This document shows positions 17,548 through 24,556 of a DNA stretch of 64,000 nt, piece by piece. Every line of letters starts with the position of its first letter. Position 1 is the stretch's first letter. This DNA comes from Oceanihabitans gracilariae. GTDB taxonomy: Bacteria > Bacteroidota > Bacteroidia > Flavobacteriales > Flavobacteriaceae. Position numbers and translations under genes: made by a program. The stretch spans positions 124,001 to 188,000 of the forward strand of contig NZ_JBHULM010000004.1 of the NCBI RefSeq assembly GCF_042684485.1. Reading direction: 5' to 3'. The notes under the pieces are model-generated. The model was not told the DNA's origin and did no database searches. It worked only from the letters and a program-made list of their open reading frames with translations.

Positions 17548-18351
17548 ATGAAAAATTACATTTTTGCCATTACGTTATTATTTGCTTTTTCGGCATGTAA
17601 ACAAAACACAAAAACAGAAGAAGCTACAGAAAGTGTAGAAGAAGTAATAGTTGAAACTCCAGCAGTTAGCTATCCAGAAAACCTTACTAAAGTATTTGAT
17701 GCACATGGTGGAATTGATACTTGGAAATCCATGAAATCCTTAATTTTTACAATGGAAAAGCCTGACGGAAAAGAAGTGATTACCACCAACTTAATGTCTA
17801 GAGAAGCCTTAGTAGATAACTCAAAAGAGAGCATAGGTTTTGATGGTGAAAAAGCATGGTTTTTAAATAAAACCGAAGGAGAATACAACGGGAAAATGGC
17901 AAAATTTAAATACAACTTAATGTTTTATTTCTATGCAATGCCTTTTATCTTGTCGGATGACGGAATTAACTATGCAGAAGCAGAACCTTTAGTTTTTGAA
18001 GGTGTTACTTACCCAGGAATACAGGTAACTTATGATGCAGGAGTTGGTGAAACACCAGAAGATCGTTACGTGTTATATTACAACCCAACAACCTACCAAA
18101 TGGAATGGTTAGGCTATACCGTTTCTTTTGTACCAGGAATAGATAAAAAAGAATTACACTTTAGAAGATATAGTAATTGGCAAAAAGTAAACGGTCTATT
18201 ATTACCTAAAACAAGTGTAAATTATGGTTTTAAAGACGACAAACCAACAGAAGTTACAAAGAGCACCGATTTTATAGATGTTCAAATTACAAAAACAGCT
18301 TTACCATCTAGTACATTTGCAAAACCTGAAAAAGGAGAATTTGTAAATTAA
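17548..18351 (+). CDS. DUF6503-type lipoprotein
   Basis: A 267-residue predicted lipoprotein. MKNYIFAITLLFAFSAC has a hydrophobic core and a lipobox cysteine at residue 17. The mature part contains LTKVFDAHGGIDTWKSMKSLIFTME and later AMPFILSDDGINY and RYVLYYNPTTYQMEWLGY. This matches the DUF6503 family of Bacteroidota envelope proteins, whose fold resembles lipoprotein-carrier (LolA-like) beta sheets. The function is unknown. The ATG at 17548 is chosen because it begins the signal peptide; the upstream ATGs read through the CCAAAAA repeat. It ends at a very strong bidirectional terminator. Confidence 0.82.
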   Translation: MKNYIFAITLLFAFSACKQNTKTEEATESVEEVIVETPAVSYPENLTKVFDAHGGIDTWKSMKSLIFTMEKPDGKEVITTNLMSREALVDNSKESIGFDGEKAWFLNKTEGEYNGKMAKFKYNLMFYFYAMPFILSDDGINYAEAEPLVFEGVTYPGIQVTYDAGVGETPEDRYVLYYNPTTYQMEWLGYTVSFVPGIDKKELHFRRYSNWQKVNGLLLPKTSVNYGFKDDKPTEVTKSTDFIDVQITKTALPSSTFAKPEKGEFVN

Positions 18352-18365
18352 TACCTATTATAATT

Positions 18366-18407
18366 AAAAAAAAGCGAGCAGGAATTAATTCTTGCTCGCT
18401 TTTTTTA
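18366..18407. terminator. Bidirectional terminator, 20-bp stem
   Basis: AAAAAAAGCGAGCAGGAATT pairs with AATTCTTGCTCGCTTTTTTT with a single G-U mismatch, giving a 20-bp arm with A/T tracts on both sides. It separates the convergent DUF6503 and DUF3810 genes. Confidence 0.93.
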
Positions 18408-18472
18408 TACGTAAAATTTAATCCCCTGAATATTTTAGATTAAAATAGATTCTGGTGTCTCTTTTTATTGGT

Positions 18473-19540
18473 TTAAAGTGTTTTACTGTTGTAATAGTTT
18501 ACCAATAAGGCAACTACGTAACTATAGCTTTCCATGCCTCCTTCTTGCTTATTGGCTTTTAAATAATTAGAATATACGGTTTCAAAAATAGGCTCTGTAA
18601 TGTTTTCGTAGCTTTTCCAGAACGCTTGTGTTTCTTGGTAGTTTTTTAAAATACCAGGATTTATACTAACTAATAATTCTTGGTAAAGCAAAGGATCTCT
18701 TCTATAAACCTCCAAGAGGCAATGCTTTAAGCCAAAGGTGAATCCGGAATAGTTAAAATAAATATCTTTATTGTTTGTAGCAGCTAAAAAACCTATAAAA
18801 TTGGCTTCGTTTTCTGCTGCATAGCCTAATTGATGCGCTACTTCATGTGATGCTGTTGTAGGAAACTTGTATTTAGGGATTAATCCATCTACTTGTGCTT
18901 CATTAGTCATTGGGTTTAAATAACCCGAAAAGCCCATATATGTAAGTGGTATACTAAAAAGTGATTTTTTAATGCTTTTTGTGTGATAAGCTAAATGTGG
19001 AAAGTCTTTTTCTAAAGCAGTATATCCATCAGGTACTTGCTTTAATATTTGTGTTTTACCATAAGGTATAACCACTTTTAGCGTGTCGTTTTTTGTAATT
19101 TGAAAATGTAATGTATTCGATTTTTCAATTAATTGTTTTGTTACCTTAATAAGTTGTTGCGTAGTATAATCTGCTTGTAAGTTTAAGTTATGGTGTAAAG
19201 GCAACCTGTGGTAATTCATTCCCCAAAATAAATGAAAAGCAAAATAGATAATAGATACAGCAGCTAAAATATCTATCAACCAATTTTTAGTGTCTTTAAT
19301 AATTCTTCTTCTGTTTTTAAGTAACCATCTAATGATATAGATAATAGAAAAAGCATAAAATAAATCGCCAAAAGAAAAAGGAATCCATCCTAAAGTGAAT
19401 CTAAAAATATTTGAAATTATAGGATACAAACCATTACTATAATATTGCTCTACAAATTCAGGATACTTAGAAAGTATTCTAACGATGAAGTATAGCGGAA
19501 GTATAGCAAAAGCAATATAAGGTTTTGGGTTTTTTAGCAT
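18473..19540 (-). CDS. DUF3810 membrane protein with zinc-protease motif
   Basis: A 355-residue protein with three N-terminal hydrophobic segments (around 10-25, 45-70 and 85-105) and a large extracytoplasmic part. It carries TASHEVAHQLGYAAENEANF, with H232, E233 and H236 in HEVAH and a following glutamate cluster, the arrangement of gluzincin-type metallopeptidases. This is the DUF3810 family. Proteolytic activity is plausible but I know of no demonstrated substrate. The ATG at 19540 lies only 4 nt after a TACTTTTG promoter-like box (19552-19545), so the transcript could be nearly leaderless. Confidence 0.85.
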   Translation of the reverse strand: MLKNPKPYIAFAILPLYFIVRILSKYPEFVEQYYSNGLYPIISNIFRFTLGWIPFSFGDLFYAFSIIYIIRWLLKNRRRIIKDTKNWLIDILAAVSIIYFAFHLFWGMNYHRLPLHHNLNLQADYTTQQLIKVTKQLIEKSNTLHFQITKNDTLKVVIPYGKTQILKQVPDGYTALEKDFPHLAYHTKSIKKSLFSIPLTYMGFSGYLNPMTNEAQVDGLIPKYKFPTTASHEVAHQLGYAAENEANFIGFLAATNNKDIYFNYSGFTFGLKHCLLEVYRRDPLLYQELLVSINPGILKNYQETQAFWKSYENITEPIFETVYSNYLKANKQEGGMESYSYVVALLVNYYNSKTL

Positions 19541-19544
19541 ATTT

Positions 19545-19552
19545 CAAAAGTA
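19545..19552 (-). promoter_or_regulatory. TACTTTTG -7 box next to DUF3810 start
   Basis: A minus-strand match to TAnnTTTG ending 4 nt before the ATG, with no clear -33 TTG at 17-23 nt. If used, the message would start at or next to the start codon. Confidence 0.4.
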
Positions 19553-19619
19553 AACAAATGTTTGTAATACTTTATGTATAGGTTTTAAAAACTGGCAAGG
19601 TTTCTAGTAAGACTATTTG

Positions 19620-19627
19620 TATCTTTG
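19620..19627 (+). promoter_or_regulatory. Putative -7 box of pepD
   Basis: TATCTTTG fits TAnnTTTG and lies 21 nt before the pepD ATG. No clear TTG is seen at the ideal -33 spacing. Confidence 0.5.
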
Positions 19628-19648
19628 CACTTTAAATAAAACATACAA

Positions 19649-21109
19649 ATGAATTCAGAAATAAGACAATTAGAGCCAAAACAACTTTGGAACAAGTTTG
19701 CAGACCTAAATGCAGTGCCACGAGCATCAAAAAAAGAAGAACGTGTTATAGCGTTTATGAAAGACTTTGGTAGCAAATTAGGTTTAGAAACTATAGAAGA
19801 TGAAGTTGGTAATGTAATTATAAAAAAACCTGCAACTGCAGGAATGGAAGACAGAGTAACCATTGTAATGCAGTCGCATTTAGATATGGTACACCAAAAA
19901 AACAACGATACAGATTTTGATTTTGATACACAAGGAATTGAAATGTATGTTGATGGTGATTGGGTTAGAGCAAAAGGAACCACATTAGGAGCAGATAATG
20001 GTTTAGGTGTTGCTACTATTATGGCTATTTTAGAAAGTACCGATATTGCACATCCTGCAATTGAAGCTTTGTTTACTATTGATGAAGAAACAGGAATGAC
20101 AGGTGCTATGGGATTAAAAGGAGGTTTGCTAGAAGGCGGAATCTTATTAAACCTAGATACCGAAGAAGATGATGAAATTGGTGTTGGTTGTGCAGGAGGA
20201 ATTGATATTACTGCAACAAGAACTTATGCAGAAGAAGAAACTCCAGAATTTAAAATAGGTTTTGCTGTTACAGTTAATGGTTTGCAAGGAGGTCACTCTG
20301 GAATGCAAATTCATGAAGGTTTAGGTAATGCCAACAAAATCATGAATCGTGTATTGTTTGATGGTTTTGAAAACTTTGGTTTACGTATTTCTGAAATTGA
20401 TGGAGGTAGCTTACGTAATGCAATACCAAGAGAAAGTAAAGCTATAGTTGCTATTGATGCTGTTCATGAAGCTGCTTTTATAGCTGAAATGGAAGAAATG
20501 GAAAAAACCATTAAAACCGAATTAAAAACTATGGAACCGGATTTAAAGATTACGGTTTCTAAAATAGATACACCAGAAACGATAATGGATCTTGGTGTGC
20601 AAGAAGGAGTAACTCGTGCTATTTATGCTGCTTGTAATGGTGTATACAGAATGAGTGCAGATATTGAAGGTTTAGTAGAAACATCAAACAATATTGCAAG
20701 AGTAATTATAAAAGATGGTGCTATTAAAATAGGATGTTTAACACGTAGCTCTGTTGAAAGTTCTAAAATAGATTTAGCAAATACGCTTCGTGCAACTTTT
20801 GAACTTACAGGTTGTGAGGTAGAGCTTTCTGGAGATTATCCTGGTTGGGCACCTAATATGGATTCTTCTATACTAAAAGTATTAGATGGTTTATATGAAA
20901 AACTGAATGGTGAAAAAGCACATGTTGCTGCTTGTCATGCAGGATTAGAATGTGGTATTTTAGGAAGTAATTATCCAGGTATGGAAATGATTAGTTTTGG
21001 ACCTACCATTAAAGGAGCACATTCTCCAGATGAGAGAGCAAGTATTTCTTCTGCTCAAAAATACTGGAAGTTTGTTTTAGAGATTTTAAAAGAGATACCT
21101 AAAAAGTAA
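19649..21109 (+). CDS. pepD: Aminoacyl-histidine dipeptidase (M20 family, PepD)
   Basis: PepD cleaves dipeptides such as carnosine and other Xaa-His substrates in the cytoplasm, using two zinc ions. The 486-residue protein has the M20 metal sites H77 and D79 (QSHLDMVHQ), D116 (TLGADNGLG) and the E146-E147 pair (FTIDEETGM). The dimerisation domain carries GLQGGHSGMQIHEG. The C-terminus has GAHSPDERASI with the last histidine ligand region. Length and motifs are canonical and there is no signal peptide. It is transcribed alone, between the divergent DUF3810 gene and a strong terminator. Confidence 0.95.
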   Translation: MNSEIRQLEPKQLWNKFADLNAVPRASKKEERVIAFMKDFGSKLGLETIEDEVGNVIIKKPATAGMEDRVTIVMQSHLDMVHQKNNDTDFDFDTQGIEMYVDGDWVRAKGTTLGADNGLGVATIMAILESTDIAHPAIEALFTIDEETGMTGAMGLKGGLLEGGILLNLDTEEDDEIGVGCAGGIDITATRTYAEEETPEFKIGFAVTVNGLQGGHSGMQIHEGLGNANKIMNRVLFDGFENFGLRISEIDGGSLRNAIPRESKAIVAIDAVHEAAFIAEMEEMEKTIKTELKTMEPDLKITVSKIDTPETIMDLGVQEGVTRAIYAACNGVYRMSADIEGLVETSNNIARVIIKDGAIKIGCLTRSSVESSKIDLANTLRATFELTGCEVELSGDYPGWAPNMDSSILKVLDGLYEKLNGEKAHVAACHAGLECGILGSNYPGMEMISFGPTIKGAHSPDERASISSAQKYWKFVLEILKEIPKK

Positions 21110-21126
21110 ACCTTATAATAGAAATA

Positions 21127-21156
21127 AAAAAAGCAGCTCTTAGAGCTGCTTTTTTT
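21127..21156 (+). terminator. Rho-independent terminator after pepD
   Basis: The stem GCAGCTC (21133-21139)/GAGCTGC (21143-21149) is flanked by A and T tracts. It lies between pepD and the convergent PPIase gene and can work in both directions. Confidence 0.92.
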
Positions 21157-21174
21157 ATACAAAGTAATGTAAAA

Positions 21175-22377
21175 TTACTTTTGAATTTCCATGATTTCTA
21201 AATCAAAAATTAAGTTGGTGTTTGGTGGTATTGGTCCCATTCCGTTAGCACCATATCCTAAGTAACTAGGTATAAAAACGTGTGCTTTATCTCCAACATT
21301 CATATTAAGCATTGCTTCTCTAAATCCTGGAACAAGAGTAGCAGTTTCGTTATAAATCATTGCAAATGGTTTGTAGCCATTTTGTTTGTCACGAGACTCG
21401 TTGTATTGGTCGTTTTCTTTAGCAACACTAGCCCAACTAGTATCAAACAATCTGCCATCTTCAAAATAACCAGCGTAATTAATTAATACTTTATCTGTAG
21501 AAGTTGGTTTTACTCCGTTTTTAGCTTCATTAATAATCATAACTAGACCAGTAGGTGATTCTTTAACAGTACCTTCTAAATCTTTATTTTTATCTAAGAA
21601 ATTTTTAGTAGCAAGTTTTGCTTCTTCTTTAAGTTTTGCTTCTGCTTCTTCTTTTAATTCTTTATTTCTTTCAGCTATTTTAGGCAATTCTTCCGTGTAA
21701 ACTTTAGGAGCATTAAACGCTTTTGCAGCTTTTCCTTTTCTAATAATATTTAGTTCGTTAATAACTACATCTTCTACAGGTTTGTTGCTTGGTTTTTGTG
21801 TTTCAACGTTAGAGATAGTGTCTTGTACGTCTAAACCTAAAACAATTTCACCAAAAACAGCATGGCAACCAATTCTAGGGTTGTCACATTTTTTTAGGTT
21901 TCCTTGTGCATCAAAAGCATCTAAATTAGGAGTAGCAACTTCTGTAATAAAAAACTGACTACCATTTGTGTTAGCACCAGAATTAGCCATAGATAAAATT
22001 CCTGGTTTGTTGTGTCTTAATTCTACATTAAACTCATCTGTAAATTTATAACCAGGATCACCAGTTCCTGTTCCTGTAGGGTCTCCTCCTTGAATCATAA
22101 ACTTGTCTATAACTCTGTGAAAAATAATACCATTATAGTATCTTTTTCCTTTTAAAGAGTCTGTAACATTTGGGTGTGTTCCTTCTGCAAGAGCTACAAA
22201 ATTTGCAACAGTAACAGGTGCTTTTTCAAAATATAACTTAGCAACCATAGTACCTTTGTTGGTTATAAATTCTGCATAAAGGCCATCTTCAAGGTCAGGA
22301 TATTTGTCTTGACAAGAAGTAGCACTTAACAAAAGAGCTAGAATAAAAATTTTCATAGTTTGTTTTAAAAAATTCAT
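21175..22377 (-). CDS. Cyclophilin-FKBP fusion peptidyl-prolyl isomerase, lipoprotein
   Basis: A 400-residue two-enzyme chaperone. A lipoprotein signal (MKIFILALLLSATSC) leads into a cyclophilin domain at about residues 30-210, with YYNGIIFHRVIDKFMIQGGDPTGTGTG and ANSGANTNGSQFFITE. A Lys/Glu-rich helical linker follows (about 220-270). The C-terminal FKBP domain (about 285-400) has VLINYAGYFEDGRLFDTS and PSYLGYGANGMGPIPPNTNLIFDLEI. Both isomerase active sites look complete. It sits 1 nt after gldI, another PPIase lipoprotein, so the two are likely co-translated and act on exported proteins in the periplasm. Confidence 0.92.
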   Translation of the reverse strand: MNFLKQTMKIFILALLLSATSCQDKYPDLEDGLYAEFITNKGTMVAKLYFEKAPVTVANFVALAEGTHPNVTDSLKGKRYYNGIIFHRVIDKFMIQGGDPTGTGTGDPGYKFTDEFNVELRHNKPGILSMANSGANTNGSQFFITEVATPNLDAFDAQGNLKKCDNPRIGCHAVFGEIVLGLDVQDTISNVETQKPSNKPVEDVVINELNIIRKGKAAKAFNAPKVYTEELPKIAERNKELKEEAEAKLKEEAKLATKNFLDKNKDLEGTVKESPTGLVMIINEAKNGVKPTSTDKVLINYAGYFEDGRLFDTSWASVAKENDQYNESRDKQNGYKPFAMIYNETATLVPGFREAMLNMNVGDKAHVFIPSYLGYGANGMGPIPPNTNLIFDLEIMEIQK

Positions 22378-22378
22378 T

Positions 22379-22924
22379 TTAATTAGATTGGTTTTGAGTT
22401 ATTGAATTTACGGTAACTTCGCATATTAGCGGTACGTTTGTACCTATTTTATTGTTGTCTCCATAATAACCATAGGCTTTAGGAGAAGGAAAAAGAAAGG
22501 TAACCGTTTCACCAGATTTCATAAGTTTTAAACCTTCACGTAATCCTGTGAATAGTTCTTGCTTATCCATAGCGTAGTTTTGGGTTTTTAATTCTTTTTT
22601 AGAATAGATAAGGTTTCCGTTTAACGATTTTACATTGTAATTAAAGTTTACAATGTCACCAAAATTAGGCTTTGTTAAACTGTCTTCTATTTTTGTGTTG
22701 TAATAATACCAAAAACCACTTTGAGAAGTGATGTAGTTTCTTTCTGGGTTTTTGTTCATTATAGCTTCAATACTAGTTTGTTCTCTAGCATAAAGTTCTT
22801 TGTTTCGTTCTACAGACTTTTTAATAAAAGATCCTGATGTAGCAGAAACAGGTTTTCTTGCCTCTGGTGATTTACAAGAAGCTAGTAATAATAAGGTACA
22901 AGGTATAATTAAAAACTTATTCAT
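22379..22924 (-). CDS. gldI: Gliding motility-associated PPIase lipoprotein GldI
   Basis: A 181-residue FKBP-like lipoprotein. The signal MNKFLIIPCTLLLLASC carries a lipobox Cys at 17. The body has NFGDIVNFNYNVKSLNGNLIYS, LFTGLREGLKLMKSGETVTFLFPSPKAYGYYG and a final beta strand. This matches GldI, needed for gliding and linked to the type IX secretion machinery in Flavobacterium. It overlaps the end of the nrnA-like gene by 8 nt and is followed by the cyclophilin-FKBP gene. Its presence supports a gliding/T9SS-positive organism, in line with the T9SS-tailed protease at 24557. Confidence 0.92.
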   Translation of the reverse strand: MNKFLIIPCTLLLLASCKSPEARKPVSATSGSFIKKSVERNKELYAREQTSIEAIMNKNPERNYITSQSGFWYYYNTKIEDSLTKPNFGDIVNFNYNVKSLNGNLIYSKKELKTQNYAMDKQELFTGLREGLKLMKSGETVTFLFPSPKAYGYYGDNNKIGTNVPLICEVTVNSITQNQSN

Positions 22925-23936
22925 TGTTTAAAGCTTTTTTATAGCTTGGTAATATACTAATAAAATTTTCAACGGTTTTATTTAAATCGAAATCACTTTT
23001 TCCTCCAGCTGCATTTGTATGTCCTCCTCCAGAAAAATGTGCTCTTGAAAATTCATTTACAGAAAAATCACCTTTAGAACGAAGCGATATTTTAATGATA
23101 TTTTGTTTATGGTCTTCAATAAAAATAGCGGCAAAGATGATATTTTCTAAAGAAAGTGCATAGTTAACAAAGCCTTCGGTATCTCCTTTTTTAAAATCAA
23201 AACGATTTAATTCTTCTTGAGTAAGTGTTATATATGCTGTTCTGTATTCTGGTAAAACTTTTAAATTACTCAAGGCACAGCCTAATAGTTGTAGTCGGTT
23301 GTAGCTATTGGTGTCATGTACAGCATTATGTATTTTATCGTTTTCTGCACCTTTATCTATTAAGTCTGCAATTACTTTATGCGTTGTAGAGGTAGTTGAA
23401 GAAAACCTAAAAGAGCCTGTGTCTGTCATGATTCCTGTATATAAACATGTAGCTATATTAGCGTCTATTTTATCTACATCATTTAACATAGCAATAAAAT
23501 TATATACCATTTCGCAGGTAGAACTCATGCTTACATCGCTATACGTATATAATGCATAATCGTCTGGTTGCTGGTGATGGTCTATCATTATTTTTACAGC
23601 TTCACTTTTTTCTAGAATGGTTTCCATGTTTCCAGTTCTATTTAAAGCATTAAAATCTAAAGTAAAAATAATTTCAGCCGCATTAATTAAACTTTCGCTT
23701 TCTTCGGTTTGCATGTCATATTTTAAAACCGTGTCTTCGCTTGGCATCCATTTTAAAAATTCGGGATAATCATTAGGAGCAATAACGCGTACTTGGTGCT
23801 TATATTTTAAAAGATAAAAATATAAACCTAAAGTAGAGCCAATAGCATCTCCATCAGGATTTTTATGTGGAACAATCACAATTTTTTTAGGCGATTGTAA
23901 AAGTGTTTTTATGTTGGTAATATCTTGTTTTTTCAT
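22917..23936 (-). CDS. nrnA: DHH family phosphoesterase (NrnA-like oligoribonuclease/pAp phosphatase)
   Basis: A 339-residue DHH/DHHA1 enzyme expected to degrade very short RNAs and/or 3'-phosphoadenosine 5'-phosphate, with manganese as cofactor. The metal motifs are VPHKNPDGDAIGSTLG (D28, D30), FTLDFNALNRTG, the signature IDHHQQPDDY, and TGIMTDTGSFRF. The DHHA1 domain ends with SGGGHTNAAGG, which binds the substrate. Length and motif order match NrnA. It is the first gene of the nrnA-gldI-PPIase unit and diverges from ndk. Confidence 0.92.
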   Translation of the reverse strand: MKKQDITNIKTLLQSPKKIVIVPHKNPDGDAIGSTLGLYFYLLKYKHQVRVIAPNDYPEFLKWMPSEDTVLKYDMQTEESESLINAAEIIFTLDFNALNRTGNMETILEKSEAVKIMIDHHQQPDDYALYTYSDVSMSSTCEMVYNFIAMLNDVDKIDANIATCLYTGIMTDTGSFRFSSTTSTTHKVIADLIDKGAENDKIHNAVHDTNSYNRLQLLGCALSNLKVLPEYRTAYITLTQEELNRFDFKKGDTEGFVNYALSLENIIFAAIFIEDHKQNIIKISLRSKGDFSVNEFSRAHFSGGGHTNAAGGKSDFDLNKTVENFISILPSYKKALNNE

Positions 23937-23995
23937 AGGAAGCGAAGATACAATTTTTTAATATTGGATTATATGGTTTTTAAGAAGAAATACAT

Positions 23996-24003
23996 TACTT
24001 TTG
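23996..24003 (+). promoter_or_regulatory. Putative -7 box of ndk
   Basis: TACTTTTG, an exact match to TAnnTTTG, lies 21 nt upstream of the ndk ATG. The only nearby TTG is 29 nt upstream, longer than ideal. Confidence 0.55.
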
Positions 24004-24024
24004 CCAAAAATTTAAAATAAAAAA

Positions 24025-24444
24025 ATGGCAACAAATAGAACATTTACAATGCTTAAACCAGATTCTGTTGAAAAAGGGAATATTGGTGCAATTTTAGAAA
24101 AAATTACAGCTTCAGGATTTAGAATTGTAGCTATGAAATTAACACAAATGACCACTGCAGATGCGCAAGCATTTTATGCAATACACAGCGAACGTCCTTT
24201 CTTTGGGGAGTTAGTAGAGTATATGACACGTGGACCAATTGTAGCTGCAATCTTAGAAAAAGACAATGCCGTAGAAGACTTTAGAACTTTAATTGGCGCT
24301 ACTAATCCTGCAGATGCAGCAGAAGGTACTATACGTAAATTGTATGCAGCTTCTATAGGTGAAAATGCTGTTCACGGAAGTGATAGTGATGAAAATGCAG
24401 CTATTGAAGGTGCTTTTCATTTTTCTGGAAGAGAAATGTTCTAG
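24025..24444 (+). CDS. ndk: Nucleoside diphosphate kinase
   Basis: Ndk transfers the gamma phosphate of ATP to other nucleoside diphosphates through a phospho-histidine. The 139-residue protein has the start TFTMLKPDSVEKGNIG (K11 at the phosphate site). The active-site histidine is H117 in ENAVHGSDSDENA, and the pocket residues TRGPIVAAIL and RTLIGATNPADA are present. Motifs and length are canonical. It is a single-gene unit with its own promoter box and a terminator right after the stop. Confidence 0.97.
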   Translation: MATNRTFTMLKPDSVEKGNIGAILEKITASGFRIVAMKLTQMTTADAQAFYAIHSERPFFGELVEYMTRGPIVAAILEKDNAVEDFRTLIGATNPADAAEGTIRKLYAASIGENAVHGSDSDENAAIEGAFHFSGREMF

Positions 24445-24466
24445 AACATCTAAAATATCAAATATT

Positions 24467-24491
24467 AAAAGCCTGCTATTTGCAGGCTTTT
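24467..24491 (+). terminator. Rho-independent terminator after ndk
   Basis: GCCTGC (24471-24476) and GCAGGC (24482-24487) form the stem with a 5-nt loop, followed by a T tract. Confidence 0.92.
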
Positions 24492-24556
24492 TTTGTTTCT
24501 ATTGCTAAGGTGCAACACAATTAAAATAACTGTAGTATATTTATAGAAAAAATATA

